Positions 16,654 through 25,128 of a stretch of DNA of 64,000 nt are shown piece by piece. A program made the translations under genes and the position numbers. Below the pieces are notes generated by a model, which did not search any database, was not told the origin of the DNA, and saw only the letters and a list, made by a program, of their open reading frames with translations. How positions within the stretch are numbered: the first letter of the stretch is position 1; each line of letters opens with the position of its first letter. The stretch comes from Stenotrophomonas maltophilia (lineage in GTDB: Bacteria > Pseudomonadota > Gammaproteobacteria > Xanthomonadales > Xanthomonadaceae): NCBI RefSeq assembly GCF_002138415.1, contig NZ_CP015612.1:276001-340000 (forward strand), in the 5' to 3' direction.

Positions 16654-17868
16654 ATGATCGGCAGCGTTCGTCCCCGCCTGGATCCTCCCGTGTCGTCGAG
16701 CTGGCTTGCGTCCCTGCTGCGCCCCGCACCGGACTCGGCGGTGGCCGACCTGCTGAGGCGTGGCAAGTCGCCCTGGAGTGGTGCGATCCACCTGCTGTGG
16801 TCGGTCTGGATCTTCCTTACCCCGGTGCTCGGCAATGGCTTCACGGTGAGCTGGCTGCTGCTGACCGTGGCCAGCTATCCGCTGTTCCTGCTGCTCTATG
16901 CGAAGGTGATGCTGGCGCCACGGCACCACGCATGGCGCTATGCGCTAGGCATGATCCTGATGGCCCTGGTGCTGCTGCCGTGGTATCCGTCGGGACTGAG
17001 CTACTTCGTGTTCGGTTGCGTGATGATCCGCATGAGCAGCCGTGGCGGCTGGTGGGTGTACCTGTTGCAGCTCACCGGCCTGAACCTGTTGTTCTGCGGT
17101 GCTGCGCTCTACTTCGGCTATCCGTGGCAAGCCATGGTGTGGATGCCGGCAGTGTCGTTCATTGTCGGGCTGGTGGTGAACGTGGAGGCCTTGAGCCAGC
17201 AGCGCGACGTTGCCCTGCAGCTGTCGCAGGACGAAGTACGGCGGCTGGCGACAACTGCCGAGCGCGAACGCATCGGCCGCGACCTGCACGACCTGCTGGG
17301 CCATACGCTGTCGCTGATCACGCTGAAGCTGGAACTGGCGCGCAAGCTGTACGACCGCGATGACGCGCGTGCACGGCAGGAGATCGGTGAGGCCGAGGCC
17401 ATCGCCCGCGAAGCGCTGGCACAGGTGCGCAGCGCGGTGACCGGCATCCGTGCCAGTGACCTGGCCGGCGAACTGGCGTCTGCCCGTCTGCTGCTGGAAT
17501 GCCAGCAGGTGCACCTGCAGTACACGACGCCACCGCCGATGCCGGTGGACGTGGAACGTGGACTGGCGCTGGTACTGCGCGAGGCGGCCACCAACATCGT
17601 GCGCCATGCGCAGGCGACCCGGGTGCAGGTGGATTTCATGCTGGAGGACCGACAGTTGGCGATGCAGATACGCGATGACGGCCGCGGTGGCGTGCAGGCC
17701 GAGGGCAATGGACTGTGCGGTATGCGCGAACGTGCGGCGGCGCTGGGTGGCCAGCTGACGCTGCAGTCGCCCCGTGGCGAAGGCACGCTGCTGACAGTGC
17801 GCGTGCCCTTGGGGGCCGCCACCATGCCGCTTTCCCCGGCATCGCTGGCACAGGGAGGGCCGGCATGA
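16654..17868 (+). CDS. Sensor histidine kinase, DesK/NarX-like
   Basis: A 404-residue membrane kinase. About five or six transmembrane helices fill residues 45-185, with no large periplasmic domain, as in DesK-type sensors of the membrane state. A coiled linker leads to the HisKA_3 dimerisation helix with phospho-acceptor His at about 212 in RDLHDLLGH. A short HATPase_c domain follows, with N-box EAATNIVRHA and G-box DDGRGG. It overlaps the response-regulator gene by four bases. Its place downstream of an exporter suggests it controls that exporter. Confidence 0.9.
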   Translation: MIGSVRPRLDPPVSSSWLASLLRPAPDSAVADLLRRGKSPWSGAIHLLWSVWIFLTPVLGNGFTVSWLLLTVASYPLFLLLYAKVMLAPRHHAWRYALGMILMALVLLPWYPSGLSYFVFGCVMIRMSSRGGWWVYLLQLTGLNLLFCGAALYFGYPWQAMVWMPAVSFIVGLVVNVEALSQQRDVALQLSQDEVRRLATTAERERIGRDLHDLLGHTLSLITLKLELARKLYDRDDARARQEIGEAEAIAREALAQVRSAVTGIRASDLAGELASARLLLECQQVHLQYTTPPPMPVDVERGLALVLREAATNIVRHAQATRVQVDFMLEDRQLAMQIRDDGRGGVQAEGNGLCGMRERAAALGGQLTLQSPRGEGTLLTVRVPLGAATMPLSPASLAQGGPA

Positions 17869-18467
17869 TCCGCATCCTGCTGGCTGAAGACCAGGCGATG
17901 GTACGCGGCGCACTGTCGGCGCTGCTGAGCCTGGAGCCGGATATCGAGGTGCTGGGCAGCGCCGCCGATGGCGAAACCGCGTGGCGGATGCTGCAGCAGC
18001 TGCAACCGGACATCCTGGTCACCGACATCGAGATGCCTGGCCTGTCCGGTCTGGAACTGGCGCAGCGCATCGCCCGCCAGGAACTGCCGATCAAGGTGGT
18101 GATCGTGACCACCTTCGCCCGTGCCGGCTTCCTGCGCCGCGCGTTGGAAGCGGGCGTGCTGGGCTACCTGCTGAAGGACGCACCGGCCGAGAACCTGGCC
18201 GATGCACTGCGCAAGGTGAAGCAGGGCATCCGCGCGATCGACCCGCAGTTGGCGCTGGACGCCTGGTCGCAGGCTGACCCGCTCACCGACCGCGAACGCC
18301 GCGTGCTGCGGCTGGCGGGCGAGGGCCGCACCGCCAGCGAGATCGCCGAGCAGCTCGGGTTGTCGCACGGTACGGTGCGCAATTACCTGTCCGAGTGCAT
18401 CGGCAAGCTGGGCGTGGCCAATCGCATCGAGGCGTACCGGCTGGCGCGGCAGAAGGGGTGGTTGTAG
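17865..18467 (+). CDS. LuxR/NarL-type response regulator, DesR-like
   Basis: A 200-residue regulator. The receiver has the acidic pair in LLAEDQ (about residues 8-9), the phospho-acceptor Asp at 54 (VTDIEMPG) and Lys in LLKDAP (about 104). A LuxR-type helix-turn-helix occupies about 140-195 (LTDRERRVLRLAGEG...ASEIAEQLGLSHGTVRNYLS). It is the last gene of the ATPase-permease-kinase-regulator operon. Its TAG stop lies in a GTAG at the very edge of the large palindrome downstream. Confidence 0.92.
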   Translation: MIRILLAEDQAMVRGALSALLSLEPDIEVLGSAADGETAWRMLQQLQPDILVTDIEMPGLSGLELAQRIARQELPIKVVIVTTFARAGFLRRALEAGVLGYLLKDAPAENLADALRKVKQGIRAIDPQLALDAWSQADPLTDRERRVLRLAGEGRTASEIAEQLGLSHGTVRNYLSECIGKLGVANRIEAYRLARQKGWL

Positions 18468-18980
18468 CGGATCATTTCCGCGACCGCGGAGGGGTGTCAC
18501 TTTCTTTGCGCGCAAAGAAAGTAACCAAAGAAACGCTCCGCCGGCCGCGAGCCGGCGCGCTTCGCACGCCGGTGCCCTGCGCTCCTCGGTCCGTCGAGGG
18601 ACGGTGCGGGAACTCGCTGCGCTCAGACACCCGCACCTCTTCGCCCTCGCCGGACCTGCGGTGCTCGGCTCGCTTGAAGGCGGACTGGAAGGTCAAGGTC
18701 AACGGCAACGGCATCCACGCATGGCGTGGATCTACTGGGTGCAGCTGTGGCATTTGACCTTGGGTCCGCCTTGAGCGAGCCGAGCATCGCAGGGGAATCA
18801 GGGGCGAAGAGGCGCCGATGTCTGAGCGCAGCGAGTTCGGCGCCGTCCCCTGTTTCACCGAGAAGCGCAGGGCACCGGCGCGCAGCGCCGGCTCGCGACC
18901 TGGCGGCGTGTTTCTTTGGTTACTTTCTTTGCACGAGCAAAGAAAGTAACACCCCCTCCGCGGTCGCGGAAACGATCCGC
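18467..18980. repeat. 514 bp imperfect palindrome (large dispersed-type element)
   Basis: The whole gap between the response-regulator and cytochrome genes is one near-palindrome. Its outer arms carry GCGGATC, then TTTCCGCGACCGCGGAGGGG, then CTTTCTTTGC and GCAAAGAAAGTAAC. Further in, both arms carry GAACTCGCTGCGCTCAGACA and TGCTCGGCTCGCT in inverse orientation. By eye the arms match at well over 80 percent with small indels. The centre (about 18723) coincides with a SMAG hairpin. Open frames inside it (for example those reading FFARAKKVT) are by-products of the repeat, not genes. Confidence 0.8.
18713..18735 (-). repeat. SMAG monomer at the centre of the large palindrome
   Basis: The ATCCAC/GTGGAT stem (18713-18731) followed by CTAC (18732-18735). 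The stem centre is within two bases of the centre of the 514 bp palindrome. Confidence 0.75.
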
Positions 18981-19002
18981 CGGGAACACCCGGCGAACCC
19001 GC

Positions 19003-19539
19003 TCAATCCTTCCCGCGCGCCATCGCCTGGAACACGCCATCCCGCCGCACCCACAGGTGGAACAGCGCCGCACCCACATGCATCAGTACCGTGGCGAACA
19101 ACACATACGCCAGCAGGCTGTGCGCATTGCGCAACGCGGCGTACAGCGCCGGGGTGTGTGGCACGATCGGCGGCAGATGCAGGCCGCCCCACAGCACGAT
19201 CGGGTAGCCGCCAGCCGACAGCATCGCCCAGCCGATCAGCGGCATCGCCAGCATCAGCGCGTACAACATCCAGTGCGAGGCCTTTGCTGCCAGCACCTGC
19301 CAGGCGGGCAGGTCGGAAGGCAGCGGCGGCGGGCGGTGGCGCAGGCGGTTGTACAGGCGCAGCAGCACCAGTACGCCGATGGCGATACCCAGTGGGCGGT
19401 GCAGGTCGATCAGCATCGGCCGCAGGTGCAACGAGGCGACCATGGTCACGCCGACGAACAGCATGGCGATGATCATCAGCGCCATGGACCAGTGCAGCAC
19501 CCGCGCCAGCAGGTTGAAGTGGCCGTTGCCGGTGTTCAT
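19003..19539 (-). CDS. Cytochrome b561 family protein
   Basis: A 178-residue, four-helix di-haem b-type cytochrome. Candidate haem ligands are His16 in RVLHWSMA, the His in LHRPLG (about 47), the His in ASHWMLYALML (about 90) and the His in MHVGAALFHLW near the C-terminus. Family members pass electrons from ubiquinol in the inner membrane to periplasmic acceptors. The start overlaps the end of the upstream catalase-family peroxidase gene by four bases, so the two are co-expressed and the cytochrome is a plausible electron donor to the peroxidase. Confidence 0.9.
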   Translation of the reverse strand: MNTGNGHFNLLARVLHWSMALMIIAMLFVGVTMVASLHLRPMLIDLHRPLGIAIGVLVLLRLYNRLRHRPPPLPSDLPAWQVLAAKASHWMLYALMLAMPLIGWAMLSAGGYPIVLWGGLHLPPIVPHTPALYAALRNAHSLLAYVLFATVLMHVGAALFHLWVRRDGVFQAMARGKD

Positions 19540-20639
19540 CGTGCGGCCTCCTTCGGTTGCTCGACGTTGCCGCTGGCGCGCTCGCGTTCGCGGCGGTTGA
19601 AGGACTGCGAATACACGGCGGAGCGGGCCGCCAGGATCGGATCGTCACTGCCACGCACGCCACTGGGCAGGATCAGCGGATCGAAGTTGATCTGGCCGCA
19701 CGCGCCTTGTTCCTGCGACTGCATGCGGTCCAGGCTGAGTACGCCGGCCACCACCTGATCACGCGATTCGGGCCACGGTACCGACGGATCATCGATGGCA
19801 TCGCCAGGCTCGGCGGTGGTCACGACCAGGTTCCAGCGCACCGGGCCGCTGGCCAGGCGCTGCTGCAGTTCCTGGCTGAGGAAATCGACGCTGGCCTGCT
19901 TGCGCGTTTCCGCATCCATCTCCACCACCGGTGCCTGCGGCTGCCAGCGCCAGCGCACCGCGCGCTTCTGGCCCTGCGCGTTGGTGAACCAGAAGCTGTT
20001 GACGCTGTTGAAGGTGGTGTCGGCCCAGCTGCTGGTCCACGGTGCCGTCTTGGCCCACTGCTGGAACGCCTGTGCACTGGGGTACTTCGCCAGCACTGCA
20101 GCCATCTTCTGCGGGTCGGGCTTGCCGGTGGCGGGGTCCGGAATGGAGGCGCGTGTCTGCGCGTAGAACGCCTCGGCGTTGGGTACGGCGAAGAACGGGA
20201 AGCTGTTCATCGCCATCCGCCATTCCTGGCCGTCATCGCTGACCATCTGCACCGCGAGGCTGCGCACGCGTGCGGTGTTGTCGGCGCCGTAGGGGTCACC
20301 GCCGCCGATCGACAGGCGGCCCATCACCGGTACGCGCGACTGCGAGAACACGCGGGCGCTGGACAGGGTAGGGGCCTGCGCACTGGGTTCGAACCAACCG
20401 CTTACGCAGATGCCCTTGCTGTGCGCGCGTCGGAAGCCCGGATGGGCCGGGCCGGTGGCTTCGATGGTGTCGGTGAAGCGCTGCGCGGTCAGGCGGTCGC
20501 CGATCCAGCCGGCCAGCCAGGCGAAGGCCAGCGCCACCGCACCCAGAATGAGTGCGATCAGTGCGATCCAGGGCAGCGGCGAATGCCTGCGCGGTGCGCC
20601 CGGCGTCTGGCCAGCGCGGGTGTAGCGGAAGAGCGACAT
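19536..20639 (-). CDS. Membrane-anchored catalase-family peroxidase (SrpA-like)
   Basis: A 367-residue small-subunit catalase relative. An N-terminal helix (about residues 17-45) exports and anchors it, so the haem domain is periplasmic. The distal His lies in FRRAHSKGIC (about 80) and the distal Asn in AMNSFPFF (about 145). The proximal Tyr ligand lies in RSAVYSQSFNRR near the C-terminus. At this size it lacks the wrapping and flavodoxin-like domains of full catalases; such proteins often act as organic peroxidases rather than true catalases. It is paired with a cytochrome b561 gene through a four-base overlap. The start at 20639 places the hydrophobic anchor correctly. Confidence 0.87.
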   Translation of the reverse strand: MSLFRYTRAGQTPGAPRRHSPLPWIALIALILGAVALAFAWLAGWIGDRLTAQRFTDTIEATGPAHPGFRRAHSKGICVSGWFEPSAQAPTLSSARVFSQSRVPVMGRLSIGGGDPYGADNTARVRSLAVQMVSDDGQEWRMAMNSFPFFAVPNAEAFYAQTRASIPDPATGKPDPQKMAAVLAKYPSAQAFQQWAKTAPWTSSWADTTFNSVNSFWFTNAQGQKRAVRWRWQPQAPVVEMDAETRKQASVDFLSQELQQRLASGPVRWNLVVTTAEPGDAIDDPSVPWPESRDQVVAGVLSLDRMQSQEQGACGQINFDPLILPSGVRGSDDPILAARSAVYSQSFNRRERERASGNVEQPKEAAR

Positions 20640-20664
20640 GGTCGGAGTCCTGCCTTCACGGAGC

Positions 20665-20767
20665 GTGTGGGTGGTCGACCCACACATCCTCGCAGAACCC
20701 GGCCGGGGCCGAAATTCAATTTTTCGTCAGATTTGCCGGGGAGGGCGTGCCGACCAACGGTCGGCAC
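20665..20767. repeat. Two short hairpins, degenerate SMAG-like pair
   Basis: A GTGTGGGT/ACCCACAC stem at 20665-20685 and a GTGCCGACC/GGTCGGCAC stem at 20747-20767 flank an AT-richer stretch (GAAATTCAATTTTTC). They lie upstream of the catalase gene and downstream of the aminopeptidase gene, both on the minus strand. Neither has a clear GTAG head, so they may be decayed SMAG units or part of a termination or promoter region. Confidence 0.5.
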
Positions 20768-20775
20768 CCACCCGA

Positions 20776-22143
20776 TCAGCTGTAGCGCTGCTTCAGCATC
20801 GCCCACGCCGAACGCAGCGCCAGTGCTTCACCGCCGGCCGGACGGCCCGGGCGTTCGCCGTCGTTCCAGGCGTACACGTCCAGGTGCGCCCAGCGCTGGC
20901 CGTCTTCCAGGAAACGCTCCAGGTACAGCGCGGCGGTCACCGAGCCGGCCATGCGCGAACCGGCGTTGGCCAGGTCGGCGATGCCGCTGCTCAGGTAACG
21001 CAGGTAGGGGCGCCACAGCGGCATGCGCCAGACCGGGTCGCGTGTCGCGTCGCCGGCCTGCAGCCACTGCTGGGCCACGCTGTCGTCGTTGCTGAAGAGC
21101 GCCGGCAGGTCCGGGCCCAGCGCAATGCGCGCGGCGCCGGTGAGCGTGGCGAAGTCCAGCACCAGGTCCGGTTTCTGCTCGCTGGCGAAGGTCAGTGCAT
21201 CGCACAGGATCACGCGGCCTTCGGCGTCAGTGTTGTCGATCTCCACGCTCAGGCCCTTGCGGGTGGCGATCACTTCGCCCGGGCGGAAGGCATCCGGTCC
21301 GATCGCGTTTTCCACTGCCGGCACCAGCAGGGTCAGCCGCACCGGCAGGCCGCGCGCCATCACCAGGCCGGCCAGGGCCAGCGCGTGTGCCGCACCGCCC
21401 ATGTCCTTCTTCATGTTGCGCATGCCGTCGGCCGGCTTGATGTCCAGGCCGCCGGTATCGAAGCACACGCCCTTGCCGACCAGCACCAGTGCCGGATCGG
21501 TGTCCTTGCCCCAGCGCAGCACGACCAGGCGCGGTGCGCGGTGCGAGGCACGACCGACGGCGTGGATGGCCGGGAAGTTCTGCTTCAGCAGCTCATCGCC
21601 GGTGATCGCCTCGACCTGCGCGCCGTGCGCATCGGCCAGCGCGCGCGCGGCGTCTTCCAGCTGCTGCGGACCCATGTCTTCGGTCGGGGTGTTGACCCAG
21701 TCACGCACGCGCAGGCTGGCGGCGATCAGGTCGGCCACTTCGCCGGTCGGCTCGGCCACCAGGCGCGCCGGCGCACGGTGGCGCTTGCGATAGCGGTCGA
21801 AGCGGTAGCTGCCCAGGCCCCAGCCCAGCTGCAGCAGCGCCAGTTCGGCGGCCGGCAGTTCGCTGGCCAGCTGCCACACGCTGCCTTCCGGCAGGGCATG
21901 CGGGGCATGCGAATAGCTGTAGGCATCGGCACGATCACCGACACCGATCACCGCTCCGGCCAGGCCATCAGCGCCGGGCAGCAACGCTGTGGTGAAGGCA
22001 CCGGCGGTGAAGCCCTGCGACGCCAGCCATGCCTGGGTGGCGGCCGGCTGGCCGGCCTTCCAGGCCGCGAACTGCTCGCGGTCCAGCACATACAGCGGGA
22101 GTGCTGCGGCGGTGTCGGCAGTGAAACCAGTGATCTCGCTCAT
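20776..22143 (-). CDS. M17 leucyl aminopeptidase family protein
   Basis: A 455-residue di-zinc cytosolic exopeptidase. The catalytic domain is C-terminal. It carries the Lys and Asp ligands in VGKGVCFDTGGLDIK (about 220-234), the KKDMGGAA segment with its catalytic Lys, and the family signature NTDAEGR (about 297-303). The N-terminal regulatory domain is shorter than in PepA (about 500 residues), as in the PepB-like branch. It hydrolyses N-terminal residues from peptides. The HAD hydrolase gene ends three bases before this start, so the two form an operon. Confidence 0.92.
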   Translation of the reverse strand: MSEITGFTADTAAALPLYVLDREQFAAWKAGQPAATQAWLASQGFTAGAFTTALLPGADGLAGAVIGVGDRADAYSYSHAPHALPEGSVWQLASELPAAELALLQLGWGLGSYRFDRYRKRHRAPARLVAEPTGEVADLIAASLRVRDWVNTPTEDMGPQQLEDAARALADAHGAQVEAITGDELLKQNFPAIHAVGRASHRAPRLVVLRWGKDTDPALVLVGKGVCFDTGGLDIKPADGMRNMKKDMGGAAHALALAGLVMARGLPVRLTLLVPAVENAIGPDAFRPGEVIATRKGLSVEIDNTDAEGRVILCDALTFASEQKPDLVLDFATLTGAARIALGPDLPALFSNDDSVAQQWLQAGDATRDPVWRMPLWRPYLRYLSSGIADLANAGSRMAGSVTAALYLERFLEDGQRWAHLDVYAWNDGERPGRPAGGEALALRSAWAMLKQRYS

Positions 22144-22146
22144 GCG

Positions 22147-22866
22147 TCAGATACTCCGGGGTGCGGCAGCGTCGAGGTTGGCATCCAACCAGTCGGCCAG
22201 GCCGGTGAGGGTGTCGAACTGCAGGTCCGGCTGCAGTTGCGGATGGGTCCAGGTGGCTGCTTCGCGGTTGATCCAGCAGCCGCGCAGGCCGGCGGCGATC
22301 GCTCCGGCCACATCCATTTCGGCGTGGTCGCCAACGTGCAGGACCTGCGCCGGCGCAACACCCAGTCGGGTGCAGGCGGCGTGGAAGATGCTCGCCTCCG
22401 GCTTGGCCGCGCCGTGTTCGCGCGCGCCCAGCTGGAAGGCGAAATGATGGGCCAGGCCGATCCGCTCCAGATCGGCATTGCCGTTGCTCAGCGCTGCCAC
22501 CGGCACCCGCGCGGCAATCCGCGCCAGCGCATCGATCGCATCGGGGTAGCACTCGACCTGGTTGCGCGCGGCGAAGAACACTTCATACGCCGGCTCCAGC
22601 AGCTCCAGGCTGGCACCACTGGTGTGCAGCGCTTCGTGCAGGGTCAGCCGGCGCAGTGCGCTCAGGTCGTGATGGAGGTGCGGATGGGCGTGGTACAGGC
22701 GCTCGCGCAGTTCGCGCATCGCCGCCACTGGATACATCGCGGCGGTAGCGGGGCTGTGTTCGTGCATCCACTCGTGCAGGACCAGGTCGATGCGGGCGCC
22801 GATCGGAGCGAACGGCCACAGCGTGTCGTCAAGGTCGAGGGTGATGGCTTGGACGGGAAAATTCAC
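22147..22866 (-). CDS. HAD superfamily hydrolase
   Basis: A 239-residue cytoplasmic phosphatase-type protein. Motif I is LDLDDTLW (about residues 10-17), with the nucleophile Asp and acid/base Asp. Motif II is ALSNGN (about 121-126), motif III the Lys in AAKPEAS (about 153) and motif IV GDHAEMD (about 178-184). The helical cap lies between motifs I and II. This resembles the YigB/GS1-like group that acts on sugar or flavin phosphates; the substrate is not predictable from sequence. It is the first gene of a two-gene operon with the M17 aminopeptidase. Confidence 0.88.
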   Translation of the reverse strand: MNFPVQAITLDLDDTLWPFAPIGARIDLVLHEWMHEHSPATAAMYPVAAMRELRERLYHAHPHLHHDLSALRRLTLHEALHTSGASLELLEPAYEVFFAARNQVECYPDAIDALARIAARVPVAALSNGNADLERIGLAHHFAFQLGAREHGAAKPEASIFHAACTRLGVAPAQVLHVGDHAEMDVAGAIAAGLRGCWINREAATWTHPQLQPDLQFDTLTGLADWLDANLDAAAPRSI

Positions 22867-22939
22867 CCCGCCATTCTACCCCTGCCCGCGCGGGCTTTCA
22901 TGCGGCGCGGCGGGCGGAGGGCGCTGGGGCAGGGCGGGG

Positions 22940-23407
22940 TCAGCGCAGGTTGTACGAGCAGGCGATGGTGGTCTGGCCATCGAACTGCTGCACGTCCAGG
23001 TTGTGCCGGCCCACTTCCTTCGTATAGGTGCCCGCCACCGGGTCGGACATCTTCGCCAGTGCCGCGATCTGTTCGACGCTCGCTGAGCTGAAGTACGCAG
23101 TGAAACTGTCGATGCCGTCCTCGCCGCTGTCGCCGTCATACGACTGCAGACGGTTCACAGGCTGGCCCAGCACCATCAGCGGCGTGGTCAACCGGAACTC
23201 GCCGCTGGATTCGCCGTTCTGCGCCCGCGCCGGGGCCGGTGCCAGCAGCCGGGCCATGGCGTCGAACTGCTTGGGCGTGAGGTGCCGCTTGCAGGTAACC
23301 GCGTCGGCAAGCTGGGTGCGTGCCTGGTCGGCAGTCGGGGGTGTAGCGGCGAACGCGGGAGCGGCAAGGCAGGCCAGGGCGAGGCAACGCATAGCGAAAT
23401 CGATCAT
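22940..23407 (-). CDS. Small exported protein of unknown function
   Basis: A 155-residue protein. The ATG at 23407 gives a signal peptide with cleavage after AFA (about residue 20), so the mature protein is periplasmic. The mature part has two Cys (TCKRH near 38 and IACSY at the C-terminus) that could form a disulphide, and it is rich in Ser and Asp. I recognise no family. It lies between the HAD gene and the AI-2E family gene with no tight spacing, so it may be transcribed alone. Confidence 0.65.
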   Translation of the reverse strand: MIDFAMRCLALACLAAPAFAATPPTADQARTQLADAVTCKRHLTPKQFDAMARLLAPAPARAQNGESSGEFRLTTPLMVLGQPVNRLQSYDGDSGEDGIDSFTAYFSSASVEQIAALAKMSDPVAGTYTKEVGRHNLDVQQFDGQTTIACSYNLR

Positions 23408-23501
23408 CCGAACGGATCCATCCGAAAAAAGGGGGGCCATAGTCTGCCGCTTCGTCCCAGTTTCGGGTTCCGCCATCTGCGTCCTTCATTTACTGATGCC
23501 G

Positions 23502-24611
23502 TTATTCCAGCAGCCGTGCCCAGCCCTGCATGCCGTCCAGGCGTGCCAGCACCAGCTTGATGCAGACCAGCAGCGGCACCGCCAGCAGCAGCCCGATCAT
23601 GCCCCAGGCCCAGCCGAACACCATCAGCGCCAGGATCAGTACCAGCGGTGACAGCTTCATGCGCCGGCCCAGCACGATCGGGGTCACCATCTGTCCCTCC
23701 AGGGTATGCAGGGCCAGGTAGGCGGCCGCCGGCAGCAGCGCCTGCAGCGGGTCGCGGAATTCGACGAAGCCCATCAGCAGCATCAGTGCCACGCCGATCA
23801 GCGGGCCCACGTAGGGGGCGAAATTCAGCAGCGCCGCCACCGTGCCCCAGAGCAGGGCTTCCTGCAGCCCGATGCCAAACAGCATCAGCACGCCGGCGAA
23901 CACCAGCCCGACCAGGGTATTGATCACGCTGATGGTCAGCACGTAGCGCGAGACCTCTCGCTCGATCGAACGCAGGATGTCGCTGGTGAAGCGTTGTTGC
24001 TGGCGGTTCGGGAACAGGGCGATTGCCGCGCGCTGCAGGTTCTGCCCGTAGATCATGAAGAACAGGGTCAGCAGCACCACCGCCAGCACCGAGGCGGCCA
24101 GCCGCGGCGCACGGGTCAGCATGCGGTACGGGTCGTCGAGCTGGGTGCGGATCACCTGCACCTTGCGGTTGCTGTCACCGCCGGCCACACGCGCGAAATT
24201 CTCTGCGGCCTGGTTGGCCTGCTGCACCGGCTTGGTCAGGTCCTGCACCTGGCGCGCGACCTTGCGCAGCTGCTGCGGGGCTTCCTGTGCCCACTCCATC
24301 GCCGGGCCGATCAGCTGCACCGCCAGCGAACCGGTCACGCCCAGGCCGGCGCCGAGGATCAGCAGGGCGCCCAGCGCGCGTGGAATCCACAGCTTCTGCA
24401 GCAGGCGCAGGATGGGGTTGCCGACCAGCGCGAAGAACATCGCCAGCAGCACCGGCAGGATGATGTCCTGCGCGGCCCACAGCGTGTAGCCCACCGCCAG
24501 GGTTGCCAGCACCACCAGCGACATCGGCCCGCGTGGGCGCGATGCAGGCGGCAGCGGTGCGTCGGGCTGTTCGGGGTCGGCCGGTGACGGGGACAGGAGG
24601 GACTCGCTCAT
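23502..24611 (-). CDS. AI-2E family (PerM-like) membrane protein
   Basis: A 369-residue inner-membrane protein with about eight helices in the AI-2E transporter family pattern. Two N-terminal helices (about residues 32-75) and a third (LGALLILGAGLGVTGSLAV, about 87-105) precede a long cytosolic/periplasmic helical segment (about 110-180). A C-terminal bundle with ALLWGTVAALLNFAPYVGPLIG (partly about 255-275) follows. The family includes TqsA and PerM; many members are now thought to be ion or solute antiporters rather than autoinducer exporters. The start at 24611 is the first Met with sensible spacing; the frame extends far upstream but without coding character. Confidence 0.85.
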   Translation of the reverse strand: MSESLLSPSPADPEQPDAPLPPASRPRGPMSLVVLATLAVGYTLWAAQDIILPVLLAMFFALVGNPILRLLQKLWIPRALGALLILGAGLGVTGSLAVQLIGPAMEWAQEAPQQLRKVARQVQDLTKPVQQANQAAENFARVAGGDSNRKVQVIRTQLDDPYRMLTRAPRLAASVLAVVLLTLFFMIYGQNLQRAAIALFPNRQQQRFTSDILRSIEREVSRYVLTISVINTLVGLVFAGVLMLFGIGLQEALLWGTVAALLNFAPYVGPLIGVALMLLMGFVEFRDPLQALLPAAAYLALHTLEGQMVTPIVLGRRMKLSPLVLILALMVFGWAWGMIGLLLAVPLLVCIKLVLARLDGMQGWARLLE

Positions 24612-24678
24612 CGACGCACCAACCAGGAAGGGGAGCGCATTATCCGCCGGCCGCGATCGGCGCGGCGGATTCCGTGGA

Positions 24679-25128
24679 TCAACGTTCGGACAGCTCGGTG
24701 GCCGCTTCGGCCGGGCGCGGTTCGCGCAGTTCCGGTTCGGGTTCCGGTCGCGGTGCGGGCCGTGCGTCGGCAGCGGAGGCCGCCGCCTGTGCCTGTTCGC
24801 TGGCATCGTCGGCTTCTTCGGCCGCGTCGTCGGCGGTGGCTGCGGCCTGCGCTGCCATCGCCGTGGCGAACGCCGCCTGCGCGCTGGCGAACAGGTTCGA
24901 AACCGAACCCACCATCTGCAGCCAGCGGGCACCGTTGACCTTGCCTGGCACTTCCAGCTTGCCGGCAATGAAGCCGCCGGCAAGGCCGACCACCACGATG
25001 CGCAGCGGCGACCAGCCCTTTCGCCAGACGTCGCTGAGCGTGGTCCAGTGGTCCTGGGTTTCGCCCAGGCGCACGGTCACCACCTGTTCGCAGCGTTTTA
25101 CCCGCCGTTGCAGCGCGCCGAACTTCAT
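24679..25128 (-). CDS. YqjK-position membrane-associated protein, unknown
   Basis: A 149-residue protein. The N-terminal 40 residues are charged, with one hydrophobic stretch (RIVVVGLAGGFIAG, about 43-56). The rest is an Ala-rich coiled coil (about 75-115) ending in a Pro/Glu/Arg-rich tail. It overlaps the phage-holin-like gene by four bases and is the third gene of a YqjD-YqjE-like set, where enterobacteria have YqjK. I do not see detectable sequence similarity to YqjK, so the function is unknown; co-membership of the membrane-associated complex is inferred from position. Confidence 0.65.
   Translation of the reverse strand: MKFGALQRRVKRCEQVVTVRLGETQDHWTTLSDVWRKGWSPLRIVVVGLAGGFIAGKLEVPGKVNGARWLQMVGSVSNLFASAQAAFATAMAAQAAATADDAAEEADDASEQAQAAASAADARPAPRPEPEPELREPRPAEAATELSER

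Noticed and set aside
18726..19472. Plus-strand frames running from the large palindrome into the cytochrome gene
   Set aside because: They cross a repeat and the antisense of cytochrome b561. The FFARAKKVT-type peptide is a translation of the repeat.
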